NCBI GenBank assembly: GCA_003118195.1
Contig: BEXV01000080.1
Span: 170,161 to 215,470 of the forward strand
Length of the DNA stretch: 45,310 nucleotides
Direction: 5' to 3'
DNA from: Hemicentrotus pulcherrimus
Taxonomy: Eukaryota; Echinodermata; Echinoidea; Camarodonta; Strongylocentrotidae
Position 1 is the first letter of the stretch; the number at the start of each line of letters is the position of its first letter. The translations under genes were made by a program, and so were the position numbers. A model generated the notes under the pieces. That model was not told the origin of the DNA, did not search any database, and worked only from the letters and a program-made list of their open reading frames with translations. Of the stretch, positions 1 through 12,105 are shown one piece after another.

Positions 1-277
1 CTTGGAATGATGCACCTATCACATAATAGTCTTAATCACAAATTAGGGCTAAAACGTCGCTCAAACATTGAGGGGGGGGGGGGGGGGGGGGGGTGTTAGA
101 CCAAATTTTTCCAACGATGCTACACATGCATGCCACTTCGTTTTACTTCACAATAGAAAACGATGTCACAACGGATTGTTGTTTCTCCAAATATTCCTCA
201 AATGAGAGTTTTAAAGATTTCTATAAAAAGAGGTGAGAAAAACGTCAAAGTATGGTTCTTTTATTTTGGGTGATCAA

Positions 278-289
278 CCTTCTTCTTCT

Positions 290-328
<39 letters not shown>

Positions 329-389
329 TCTCTCCTTATCTCTCTTTATCTTTCTTTCTCTCCATCCACCCCCTCTCTCTCTATCTCTG
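278..389. repeat. Polypyrimidine (CTT)n/(CT)n microsatellite
   Basis: A nearly pure pyrimidine tract of about 110 bases: CTT units, then a long CT run, then imperfect CT and CCACC-type sequence. It explains the Ser/Leu-rich open frames here, which are not genes. Confidence 0.9.
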
Positions 390-795
390 TTTCTTTGTTG
401 TGCTCACGTGACGTGTTTAAACTATGTTTTTCTCACCTCTTTCTCTCAGTGTCTCGTTCTTCGCTACCTTTTGGGCACAAAAACAAGCTGAAAGGTGATA
501 GATATTAACCAGTCGATTCGCGCTCTACCACCTTTGGTTCATTACATGCCGACTTTGAAATCTCTAATGGACCTCGTTTACGTCACACCTGCTACTAAAA
601 GTAAATTTTCCACCCGATTTTGTTGATGATAGGTGTTGTAATTTCAAGCCGGCTCATCTTGCCGATAAACAACGGTATCAGGTTGATTCCCACCGTCTGT
701 GGTGTAAACACCATGTTTGTATCGGTCAATATAGACCCAAATACATATATTATAACATCCTTGATACAGGATAAACATGATGCAACTGCATGAGT

Positions 796-947
796 AGTGG
801 TTCCCGTCTTATGGTGTAAGGATTGATTCGTACCAATCGCAACACGAAATTAATCGTGACTCCCATGTCTTAAGTACTCAATTGCAATTAAATGTTAAGT
901 TGCGACCGACTAGAATCAACTGCAAGTCTTTATAGTATAGGCCCCAG
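796..947. mobile_element. Degenerate copy of the CCCGTCTTA-ended MITE family
   Basis: It begins with a CCCGTCTTA-like end and closes with a CTTTATAGTATAGGCCCC-like end, the reverse-complement style of the same terminus. Inside are scattered ATTGATT/CAATCGCAA motifs shared with the copies near 9.0, 29.5 and 36.4 kb. The ends are diverged, so the boundaries are approximate. Confidence 0.4.
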
Positions 948-3343
948 TCATGTAATTCCATTGTGAAAGAAACTGGAAGCATTGATTTAAATACATACAT
1001 CATACTTCATAGAAAGCGGCATTTTATAGGCATGGAAATAAAGGCTTCTCAGAATAAACAGTCATAAATAATGTTCAGTGCTATTGTAATAATTTCGTTA
1101 TTTCTAAGAAAATTATAGCATTGCAATACACGAATTTGCACATGTACAACTACAATAGTCAATAAACAGGTGCATGAACCTATTTGAGTTCAAGGCAGAT
1201 TTGTGAAATTGAATACAAAAAGCAAAGAAACATTGATTTTAAATCATAGTGATTTTAGGAGAAATCACCAGACCATTATTGAAGCTTTTGTAACATAAGC
1301 AGAAAAGATGACGTCAAATAATGAAATAATGAGGCCTTTAATTATATACTCAATTGTTGCTTTCATATCATCCTTTCCAGGTTAAGGTATATGATTATGT
1401 GCATTTAATTTAGACCATTCTCTAACAATTCCAACGAGAAATGACAGAACAGTGACATTTATACTGGCCTGTTTCGAGAAGAGATTAAATACATTGTATA
1501 ATAGAACAAAATACATTAACAAGTCAAATTCCCATCGATGATTGATGTGAATATAATGTTATTCAATGCTATTTAGCTTGTGCATGTCCTCTCATTCACT
1601 CTAACAATACGATGTAATGTAATAGCAGCACGAATTCTGTTGGAATATTTTAGTGTCAGTCTTTAAAAAAAAAAAGAAGATTGGGGCCTTATACGCGAAG
1701 CGGGTATGTCCCATGGCATTGCCATCCAATACCACTAATTGAGCCCCAGAAATGCGACATTGTATTTTCATTACTGGTAATCTTAAAATTGGGGGCAGAC
1801 TAGGGGTGATGGTTTCGAGCGGGATTTCACTTTTTTCTCTTACAATCCGACGGAGAGTTGTCCCATTGGCTAGCCCGTGAAGGAATGGTCTACATTCAAC
1901 GAGAGTGTTTTTATTGGTGAGAGCGCGCTCGTGGATTTTTCAAACAGGTTATACTAATACTACACGTGGATTCAAGCGGCTGCAGGGCCGGGTAAGAAAA
2001 ATACGTTGTCTTATCTAAGTATTTATTCTGTGAAAGCAAACCTCACATTTTATTTTAAGTCTGAGACTTTTAGGGGAATGGCACGGGAAATGCATGCAGT
2101 CCTTATGCAAGTAATGTTATGCTATTTTTTAAAAGGAAATGACAGCTGAATATTATTGCTTAAGGAAACATTCAAACGATATTGTTTCTTGAAAGTACAT
2201 GCCAAATTCATAATTCAAATTATATGCATTCAAAGACTACTTCAAATTTTCTCGAATTTAATCAATCTGTAGTCGCCTCATTTTGAATTATATCTTATTC
2301 ATTACTTTAATTATTTATCCTGCACTTGTAACTTTAACGACAGAATAAATTAAAGGGGTTATTTAAACGTCGATAAAATACTTTTAAACTTTAGAGGCAT
2401 CATGTTCCTATATTTATTAGAAGCGGTTCTACCATGGGAAGTATCTCATGTCCATTTCAATGATATGGAGCCATTTTTCATTTGTACTTACTGTATTAAT
2501 TAGGGAACTCCATTCATATGGTACATAAATATATTTCTTTAAACAAAACACTGGCATAATAATAATTATGAATATGGACAAATCATTTCAAAGACACATG
2601 ATTTTTTTGTTTTTTTGTATACGACTATTGGAAGATTGGTTTGGTTTACTCTACAAGATCAGCAGATATAGAAAAAAGTGTAAGGAATGGTGGATATATT
2701 ACACTGATTAGAAGATATGCACAAAATAAATATTCTCTACTTCTTGTTGAAAAATTAAACTCATTTTCCTTATTTTCATCGATTTATTTGTGGAAACAGT
2801 CTGTTCCTATGTACATTTATGTTTATGTGTTATGTGCAGAGAATTCGAACACAAAACATATGCACGCGGCTAAATATGCATATCACGTACACAGTATACA
2901 CGTAGAACAATCCCATTTAAAGGCCACGTGTTGTAATTTGTCTCAGTGTAGTTTGTACAACGGAACAACAAAAAAACGAAATTTAATCGCACTGAATCGC
3001 ACTTGTGCTTTTATATATGCGAACATTACATATAAGCAATCCAACATTGGTGTAGGATAGGAATTTTTCATCGTGATGTACGACTCTATCAAATTTAATA
3101 ACAATTTTGTCTGCTTTTAGCTATCACATTTCACAAATTGTTAAGAGCAAATAAACATCAAAATTAGCATCGTTTTTTTGTCGCTTTAGGTGGTGGTATC
3201 ATAGCTGGTTTACATATGAGTCCTGGATAGTGCTCATTTTAATGGGAAAAGGGCTTCTCATCGTGCTTAGGATCTATATAGTTTTCATTTTGCAGTAGGG
3301 TCAGGTTCCTCCTCCTGAGCCTCCTCCTGTCCCTACTATGCCG

Positions 3344-3491
3344 ATGCTGCTGCTGCTGCTACTACCATACTACTACTACTACTACTTATTCATCTACTAC
3401 CACTAATACGACTACTACTACTTCTACTACTACTTCTACTACTACTACTACTACTACTACTAATAATAATAATAATAATGATAAATAATAA
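3344..3491. repeat. Trinucleotide microsatellite (CTG)n, (CTA)n, (TAA)n
   Basis: Five CTG-type units are followed by a long imperfect ACT/CTA tract with CTT variants and then by TAA/AAT units. The graded change of unit suggests stepwise microsatellite evolution. Confidence 0.9.
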
Positions 3492-3744
3492 TAGCTAGTT
3501 CTTATACAGTGCGTCCCAGAAAAAACGAAACCGAGAATTATCGATGTTTTATCATAACTTTATCACATTTATATACATAAATGACACAAAGTTGTAAAGC
3601 TTAGATCCTCCTCTTTCATTTGATGCAACTCATATGATGCATATGACACGCATGGTTGATTAGAATCAATTTGAAGAGAGGAAAGCAAAAAGCCATTTGG
3701 GGACGGTACCTGAATTTCAAAGAGAAAATCACATTTCAAGAAAG

Positions 3745-4098
3745 TTCAGTTTTTGCCCTTTCATTATGACACCTCAATCAGGAAAAATAAGCAAGGAATA
3801 ACAAAGTTTTGTTTGTTTAAAGTGATGCTTGTATTTCCATAATTTGATTTTAATAGTTCGTTTTCATGTACATGTAGCAACAAGCAGAATTGACAAAAGA
3901 CTTAACTCTGTTTCGTTGAAAATCAGCCATGCATGAAGTCCTCGTCAATTCTGTTTGTTGCTACGGCAGGCAGCCAGTAACAACGAATTCGTCTAATAAA
4001 ATTATGGAAATGCAAGCATCACTTTAAACATCAAGAACTCTGCTATTCCTTGCTCATGTTTCCTGATTGAGGTGTCATATGAAAGGGCAAAAACTGAA
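3745..4098. mobile_element. Long inverted repeat (foldback/MITE-like)
   Basis: The left arm (about 3745-3894) starts TTCAGTTTTTGCCCTTTCAT. The right arm (about 3944-4098) ends with its near-perfect reverse complement, ATGAAAGGGCAAAAACTGAA with one mismatch. The arms pair imperfectly over about 150 bases, including GACACCTCAATCAGG against CCTGATTGAGGTGTC and AGCAGAATTGAC against GTCAATTCTG. A spacer of about 50 bases separates them. No open frame suggests a transposase. A mariner-like end, TACAGTGCGTCCCAG, lies upstream near 3507, but I did not find its partner. Confidence 0.65.
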
Positions 4099-5150
4099 TT
4101 AAAAAATAATAAAGGGCTTAACAAAACAATAATATCAATAATTTCGTTTGTACAGGTACCTACTGTCATTCCTAGATCAAATAGAAATATAAGAAATACA
4201 TTCCTTAAAATTAATTAAAAAAATAAATCTGTGCATTCTATTTATCAACAAAGAAAATGGTTTTGACCAGAATAAGACAATGTTATAAAATATTCACCCT
4301 ATATATATTTTCATGGTCAAGTTTTAGGAAGTATCATAAAACATACAGCTCTTTTTGTTGCACTGAGCGCATCTACCTCAATGAATGGTCGAGTGGCGTG
4401 ACGTGGGTTTGTATTACGTGGAATGGTAGGCAGAGGAAGGAATCTATCTTCAAAGCATAAACCGATCTTATTATAGTAGGGAGGGGTGGGGGGGGGAGCC
4501 AGATATCCATTCACTCTCGTATAAATTGAGGGAATATCGACGGTCATTGGCTTCTTGTGGTTCTCTACGGTGTAATGAATAATTCGTCACAGACAGTCTG
4601 TAGAGAGAAGGGGTTGTAAGAAAGGTCACCATTCTTGATAGATGTTTATTAGCAATCTTCACCTTTGTGGTAATGTGCTGGAGTGGACTTAAGGACGAGC
4701 AGGCTCAATAATTAAATCATGAGTATAATGTTTCCTTTAATACATCGTCAGCATCAACGGGAATGTAGGCTGCATGGAATCGATATCAAATTTCACTTTT
4801 ACGCCATTTGCATCGTTTCTTCTAATTCCTCTAATGCCATTTACTCCGGTTGAGGTTAGATTGTGGGTTATATTTTTCCTTCTCTCGCTTTTTAACCTTT
4901 TAGCGTAAACTTGTTGTTTTCATTTATAAAACTACGATGCCCATTAGAAGCAACATCTCCCAGATAGTAACTGTTTGAGATGATCAGCCATAATGGTTGC
5001 TCATTGTCACCAATGGGACTTGTAAAAAGGGAGGATTTTATCACTATTCAAACACCTTGTAAAAGCTATATGATTTCTCTCATGTCTTGTGAGATATGAT
5101 TACAGGGACCTTTCATGGAACATAAAACGAATGTACTTTAGAAAATAATA

Positions 5151-5157
5151 GACATAG

Positions 5158-5202
<45 letters not shown>

Positions 5203-5280
5203 ATAGAGAATAACGGAGAGTGAGACACAAAGAGAAAGAGAGAGGAGAGGGGTGGAGGAGGGTGGAGGTGGGGGGGGGGA
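5151..5280. repeat. Purine-rich (GA)n tract
   Basis: About 45 bases of GATA/GA units, then a mostly purine stretch ending in a G-rich run. It explains the Leu/Ser-rich minus-strand open frame over it. Confidence 0.85.
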
Positions 5281-6000
5281 TAGAACATGAGCAAAATATT
5301 ACACCATTAGATAGACAAAGTTGAAAGATGTAAAATGTGGTATAACACTCTTCCATACAATACATGAGTTACTTATCATCCACTATTTTCTCTGCATATT
5401 CCAAATACGTTAGGTGCATGTATGTTATTCATAAATACTTCTCTTTATGAATGTGTGAACATCGCAACAACAACTTAGAGAGATATATCGAAAAGAAGGA
5501 CGGTGAGTCGATGACAAGTTTCAAGATTTGAAGTGAGAGCAACAAAGTCTCATCTAAACCATCGTGTTGTATTCATGAATATCTTGATGGCCACAGAAAT
5601 GTTGTCAGATTCCATTATAATATCGATTAAAGATAAAGACATGTGAAGTCACCAAGAGAAACATGTTTTGACTGAGACGAGTTCATCGGAGTTAGATAGA
5701 CCAACACCGTGCTTTGCTATACGTGTGAAGACAATTGGCCGAGGTGTCCAAGCAAATAATGTGTCCTATAGCAATACATGAAGCCATGCGTGTAATAGAT
5801 GGCCACAAAATCCGTTTGAAGTTCTAATGAGCCCCAACAGCGACATTTTAAGGGAGAGAAAGAGACATCGAAAAAGAGATACATGGAAAAGAAAGGAAGA
5901 AAAGTAAAACAGATTAACGCTAAGGAAGAAGGAATTTGATAGGGAGAGATATAGAAAGAGGGAGAGAGTGCAGTAGATCTAAAAGATAATATGAATTGAG

Positions 6001-6037
6001 ACACACACACACACACACACACCCACACACACACACA
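6001..6037. repeat. (CA)n microsatellite
   Basis: A dinucleotide CA run with a single interruption (ACCC) in the middle. Confidence 0.9.
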
Positions 6038-6469
6038 AGCACTTTCAATATTTGGCGCCAGTTCCATGCATACAAATTACATGATTTGATCTGTTTTACT
6101 ATTCTGATACATCAAATGCTAATTATCTGAATCCTTCGAACTCATTGGAAAGTATATTGCCTGGATTATTTTCCTCAAAAATTGGTTTCCTGTTATCATA
6201 CTTTTTAACGGAATAGAGGATGATTGAAACGCGTTTTCGTGTGTTATATGTTCGTGGGATAGTTTGCTAATAATTGAATTTTCAGCAACGCCATTGTATG
6301 AGATTTTTAATTTAATATGTTCACTTTTTCTTCCAATGTGAGTGATGAAACATTATGCCTAAACCCGCGACATAGCCTTTCGAATTCTTCGTACTTTCAT
6401 ATCTCAGTCAGCCAAACTTTCCGACTTCACACCGATAGAAAATCGACCGATTCCTGGCCATTTGGCGTA

Positions 6470-6690
6470 TTTGTTCGATCTGTTGTCGGTCTGGTGTCGG
6501 TCTTTTGTCTATCTGGTGTCGGTCTGTTGACGGGCTGTTGTCGGTCGGTTGTCGGTCTGTTGTCCATCTGGTGTCGGTTTGTTGCCGGATTTGTTGTCGA
6601 CTGTTGATAGTCTGATGTCTGTCTAATGTGGGACTAGTGTGGGTATGTTGTGGGTCTGGTGTCGGTCTGCGTGGTGGCTGTCTGGTGCTT
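6470..6690. repeat. 11-bp minisatellite, about 20 units
   Basis: The sequence steps in an 11-base period with consensus close to TGTTGTCGGTC, with TGGTGTCGGTC as a common variant. Variation is heaviest toward the right end. Because 11 is not a multiple of 3 and the unit lacks stops in several frames, it creates false open frames on both strands. Confidence 0.75.
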
Positions 6691-7862
6691 TTGAATTGAC
6701 TAGGGTATTGTTCAACGTAGCATATTCGTACCCAATGCTCACAATTAGGATATATCATCACTATGCTGACTTTATACAAACACGAAACCGACTGATATTT
6801 GCCCAAAAGGTGTAACGTTTTTCCACTGAAAGTGCCTGGCGAACGGGAGGTGAGGGGGGGGGATCTTCTATGTCACTAAACAATGATCACGTATTATATT
6901 ATGTTTGTATATCTTCAGGGTCCGAGGCCACACATCCTTCAAAAATAACTTTCAATACCTTGCGACACGAACACAAATTCTTTATCGATTTGAAGTTGAT
7001 TGATGCTCCGGCTGCTATGAGTTTGAGTTAAAAGCTCTTTCCAGGTAGCACTATCAATTTGTCTGTCATTTCCCTTGCCTAAGATTTCGAAAGCATAGAC
7101 TTTAAAGCATATTGATTGTGTGTGCTGGTTCTTTTAGCCAACTAATTGATCATTTCGTAAAACCATGCAGACTGATGGAATTCAGGAACAAGCCTTGGAG
7201 CGCTCTGTCACTTTCACGAGATACTTCAGTGCTAGTTTGCTTCGGATTTTTTTTTATTTTGTAATGTCTTGTTTTTATTTTTGTCGTGTCACTCATTTTC
7301 ACGAACCTCACAGAGAACTTGTGTTTTCCCCCGACAGTCATTTACACATACGGGACATTTGAATACAATGTTTGTTTGAATTACATCGAACAAGAAAGTC
7401 ACCGTTTCCTGCCTGCGTATTACCGAACTGTATCACGAACTATATCCATTCTTGCCTCAGCGTACCATTCGATTCAACACTCGTTCAGTGTTTAGATACA
7501 GGCTCTGGGACCACAAAAATAGAAAGCCAAGTTTTCAGGGTGTTGAAATTGCCACTTGCACAGAATAATTAGACGCCGTCGGAAATGTGTTGGGACTCTA
7601 ATACCACTGGGAACGGACCTGTATTCTATTTGTTTCACCGTGACGTATAGGCTTTAAAGGAAGACTATTATCTCGGCGGATATGGAACACATAGCAGACG
7701 ATGGGTGCTCATTTCGAGGCTAGTGAGGTGATCATTTCGAAGCTAGTGAGGAGAATGAGGCAGAGAAAGAGAGGGAGAGAGAGGGAGAGAAAGCAACATA
7801 ACATTTAAAGAAACACACGGAAAACATTTCGGAGAGAGGATGCGCATTGGTGAGGGAGAAAA

Positions 7863-7905
7863 GGGAGAGAGAGAGAGAGTGTGTGTGTGTGTGCGTGTGT
7901 GTGTT

Positions 7906-7937
<32 letters not shown>
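7863..7937. repeat. Compound (GA)n(GT)n(GA)n microsatellite
   Basis: A GA run passes into a GT run with CG and TT interruptions and returns to GA. An imperfect GA-rich stretch also precedes it around 7756-7793. Confidence 0.9.
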
Positions 7938-8999
7938 CTTGATTTTTTATAGGTGTTTCTACTTAGCAAAGAATGTTTCCTATTTCATTCTAACTACAAG
8001 ACTACATGCCTTCAAACCCTGAGCACGTTTTATTTATTTGTATATCTTTATTTCATTACACCATTTAAAAAAAAAACTAATAGCTTCATTGAATTTTAGC
8101 TTTGTTTTTGTCTTATAAAATGTGTGGACCATTGTTTTGCCGAGGAGAAGTATCCCAAAATATAAGTGGTTTGTTCTGCCTTCTGTTTTGTGCATGAAAG
8201 TAAGGTGTCTTATGCTAACAAAATGTAACTTTAAAACGGTGCCAACCTGCCTTTATTCAGATATCGATTTTGAGATTGAGCCTCACTCGTTGAAGCTTAC
8301 GGCTTTCAATTACCATCCACAAGTAATTTGTATACTGAGGTGATATAGTTTTAAAAATGGGTTCGGGTCGCGTCGCTCCAATGCAAGTCTACTATACCAA
8401 ACAGAAATCGCTAAAGGAGGGTGTATCTTTGGCCTATGCTCAATAGATTGGATTTTAACAGTTTGAGCATCGACTAAAGATATATGTATCTATTTGACTC
8501 CGAGTACCCACTGGCGTATGGGCCACATTTCAGCCAGTCATGGGGATGACGTCACTAGCCTGAATGTACAAGTATTATAAGCAATCAATTTCCAAGTTTG
8601 CTCATTCGCGAAATTTAGGGTTGTATATTTTGCCTTTATCTTCACAAATCTTGTACTAATTGGATGTACTAATAGTCAGTTTTTGCTATCAGTGGCATAA
8701 CGATGAACGAAATAAAATATACAGAGCGATCTAAGTTTAATGGAGGCCATATGTACCAATTTTCTGCTCATTTGTCACAATTGGAAAATAACTTAACGTC
8801 GATATTTTCATGGTAGTAGACATGTAAAGGTATTTACAACATAGTTCACAGCTACATAGAAACTTCCCAAAAAATAATTCTTTGTATGTACTACATAGCC
8901 CATTATTCAGATTGTATTTCTTGACAATTCTTTTCACAATATGAAAACCTGATGAATAGAGCTCAACTTAAGTTTACAATCAACTGTAAAGTCAATTCT

Positions 9000-9121
9000 G
9001 GCCCCCGTCTTATAAAGACTTGATATAAATCGCCACTACGTACATAAGGAATAGGAGACCGATTGATTGGAAGAATTCCAAATGATTTGGATCAATCGCA
9101 ACTCTTTATAGAAAAGGGGAC
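9000..9121. mobile_element. CCCCGTCTTA-ended MITE copy
   Basis: The left end reads GCCCCCGTCTTATAAAGACT. The right end contains GATCAATCGCAACTCTTTAT, the inverted counterpart seen in other copies as CGATTGATC...TTTGTAAGACGG. GATTGATTGG and GATTTGGATCAATCG lie inside. It is diverged at the right end and has no coding capacity. Confidence 0.6.
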
Positions 9122-10777
9122 TGATAAGTCTCCGTATGGACATTTATTGTAAAAGAAAGAGCTGATATGTTATGCTCATGTAGTAGATAAGGTTTGTTTT
9201 AATTGTAAAGGTTTCAAAATATTGCAAGTAATATAAAATTTCATGATCTTATAAGAAATGAATGGACGAAATTTACGTATTTACATATTGCATGTATATA
9301 CCGATTTATCATGCTTATTCACATATTAACTTACAATAAACTTATACAGATAGAGAACTGGTAGCAAATATATACTTTTTTCAAATGCAAGTGAAAGGGG
9401 GGGGGGATATACATGCAATTTTTCATTCATAATTTTTACAGCGAGGTCACCGTACCATCTGAACAACAGTATTTACGTCAGAGTTAGAAAAAAAAGGGGG
9501 GGGGGAATCGTTATATTTTTTGCATTATAATTTTATACTAGCCTAATCTATTTGTCCTTTGCATTAGATAGTTGAGTTTTATTTTTTAGCTGCATTCGTG
9601 TTATAAATTAGCACTTGTGAACAATGAAGAAGGACAATATCAAACGAAGAATGATTAAACATCAATAATAATGCAAAGATAATTATGGATGACGTTGATG
9701 AAGGATTTTGGCACAAAACGTGACAAATCGATAACCCTACAAAAAGCTTATTTTGACGAGTAAAACGCTGACGTAGATACATGTCGGATAAATTTAGCCT
9801 ATTCTCATGTTAATCGTTTAGTCCTACTTCATTCATATGAATGGCAGGTTGGGGGTATTTTCGCACGAGAGGAACACCCGTTTGGTTTAAACAAAAAAAC
9901 TATTTTTTTAATTTTAGTTTTATTGGTAAATAAAGATTAAAGATATCGCCATTTTGTGCGCATCTATGGTTAAGAATCACAGCGTCCACCATGAGATAGA
10001 CAAACTAATAGATAATTATCTCCTGGGCGACTACTTCACAGTTTTTCCTGACGTAGACGTCTCTGCCTTGACGCGACGTTTACATTATTCAAAATAGTAT
10101 TTTCTATTTTCCGTTAAGGATACGTTGAAAACCCCGCGGGGAACCACCGAACCTGGGTTCTATTGGCTTTGAACTCGACGGGATACCTCCGCTAATTAGT
10201 CATCCAATTGCATCAGCAGTTGCATTGCACATAGGTCAATGAATACGTATTAGTGAAAGTTTGATGTATGTAAAATCCCATGGATATTGAGGAAGCTACT
10301 GCCCCCACACCCACGCACCCAAAATGCTTCCACTGAAAGCAGTCATTATTTTTATGTCTAGGGTATTTCTTTTAAACAGAGAAAGAAAAACTGATAGAAT
10401 GTTTGATTTAGTATTCAGGGTATCAGTATTCTTGCTTAACGTGAATTATGGAATTTTCATCTTACTGTCATGGTAATTGCTATAAGTCATAACATTGCGA
10501 TTGGATAAAAAATTGCAGTCGAGCAACATCGCGTGTGTTAGTCACAAACTACTGAATCATGGTATTCAAAAACAGGTGAAGGGGACACACGAGAGATAGA
10601 AACATGCAGTAGTATATTTACAATATATATATATACAATTATTGTCAGTCTGGTCTAAGTCTGATATCAGACTCGTTGATGTGACGTGGGTTAGTGATTG
10701 ACCTGGGTTTGTTTCTTAAAACGTGTCATTGGTTTGTGATGTCATTCATATTCCCACGCAAGAATACGTATTCATGT

Positions 10778-10799
10778 AAAAAAAAAAAAAAAAAAAAAA
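10778..10799. repeat. Poly(A) tract
   Basis: An uninterrupted run of about 22 A. It could be the tail of an old retroposed sequence, but I recognise no body upstream. Confidence 0.8.
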
Positions 10800-11240
10800 T
10801 GCCTGGATAGCTCTTCAGCTCTTGCCTTCAAGGTTAACATTTTAGGTGAATGTAAAGATGGTTTTAGTTTTCGCATTAAATTGCTCGAAGAAGAATACTA
10901 GAGAGATTTTGAGAAACTTGTCATAGATCAGTATATTAAAGAAGAAATTCGCTTTTTGCAGAGCTTATAGTTTTTAAGTCTTTATGTAAAAATCATGGGA
11001 TGTAATTTCGATGAATGAATAGTTGAAAAAGAAAAACACTCTGGCTCCTTTACTCCATTTTGAAATCAACAGTAATAAGATGAACATAAAATGATGTAAT
11101 ATGTATTTATTTAATGTAAAGTTTGATAGAATGCATATTCTTCATATTGCAAATAAGCAAAGTCATATTTTGAATTCGTGTTTTAAATTATTTGTACGTT
11201 TGCTTTTAATACCTCATTTCACTTGTATTTTGTACATGCA

Positions 11241-12105
11241 GGTAGACTGATGATCAGAGAGGTCCTGTGAATGGCAAACAACAAAGGAGTTTCTTTTTTC
11301 TGAACTGACTGGATACCCACCACCACTACGCGCCAAAACCCCTGAACGCAAGGCATCCAACGAAGCTGAGGCATCCGTCTTTACAGGTGTGCGACCAGTT
11401 GAACTCACACACACATCTGTAGAAGCAACTCTCCAGCGCACACAATAGCTTCACCATGTGGCGGGTTCGGAATGACGACATCGCTGCTTCGACGCTTTAA
11501 GCGCTAGACAAACATCAACCCCAGCTACATGACTTTGGAACATGCGCGAGGAGAGCCCAGTGGTGCTCGCTCGATAATGATTTCCCACACGAGTCGCTTA
11601 TCCCAAACTCCGACTCGCGCACGTGACAGGCAAATTAACCACTTTTGAAAGGTGATGACGAAGACGGCGGCATTCTACGGAGGTCATTGAAGGTCAAATT
11701 GACAACTTGGGGTCTTTCTCAGATCTGTAGAAAGATATAATGAGATGAATACAGGCTAGGAGTCGATCATTTTGCTCTCTGGCTTCTAAAAAGCACTTCG
11801 CTCTTGGAACTTCGTTCTGCTATTGTTGTCCTGATCAGTATTTAGTTTCCAGCTTTATTCTCATCTTCAGTTAACCCTGATATGACGATTACTTGGGACT
11901 ATGTATAAGTCTTGCAATGTGTATATTTTAGTGTAGAATTTCACTTGAATGGTGCCACGACATCTCCACTGGGAAAAGATACAATGGGATGATTACGCGC
12001 ATTTGTGCAGTGGCATTTGCCTTGGAACCGTACCATGAGGAAGCAGCGAAAAAGCATGTTAAGGCATACGTGGATGCCATGGCTTGTTCCTTACTCTTAA
12101 TCGAT
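11241..12105 (+). other. Possible 5' leader of the LRR gene
   Basis: A good acceptor lies at 11220-11240: a pyrimidine-rich stretch then ATGCAG. The sequence after it is more GC-rich than the flanks up to about 11.7 kb. It would fit a 5' untranslated exon running into the single coding exon. No promoter motif is convincing, and the upstream donor is not identified. This is inference from composition and one splice-site match. Confidence 0.25.

Larger units (their letters stand above)
1..11200. other. Intergenic region, no supported gene
   Basis: I see no gene with a conserved domain, plausible codon structure or splice-linked exons on either strand. The open frames are short, AT-rich or made of simple repeats. 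The contents are listed separately: pyrimidine and trinucleotide microsatellites, a foldback repeat near 3.7-4.1 kb, an 11-bp minisatellite near 6.5 kb, CA and GA/GT tracts, and two degenerate copies of a terminal-inverted-repeat element. A run of about 22 G lies at 72-93. Unrecognised small exons or noncoding RNAs cannot be excluded. Confidence 0.6.

Noticed and set aside
233..508. Ser/Leu-rich open frames at the left edge
   Set aside because: They translate a CT microsatellite.
2641..3060. A 139-codon open frame
   Set aside because: It begins at TTG not ATG, sits in AT-rich sequence, shows no domain, signal or splice context, and reads like random translation.
6408..6806. A 132-codon minus-strand frame rich in Asp, Arg and Thr
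   Set aside because: Its middle is the 11-bp minisatellite, which lacks stops in several frames; the flanks show no coding signal.
11989..12105. Upstream start for the LRR protein adding 39 residues
   Set aside because: It would place the signal sequence more than 50 residues in; the Met at 12106 gives a normal leader. The frame is open, so it is not strictly excluded.
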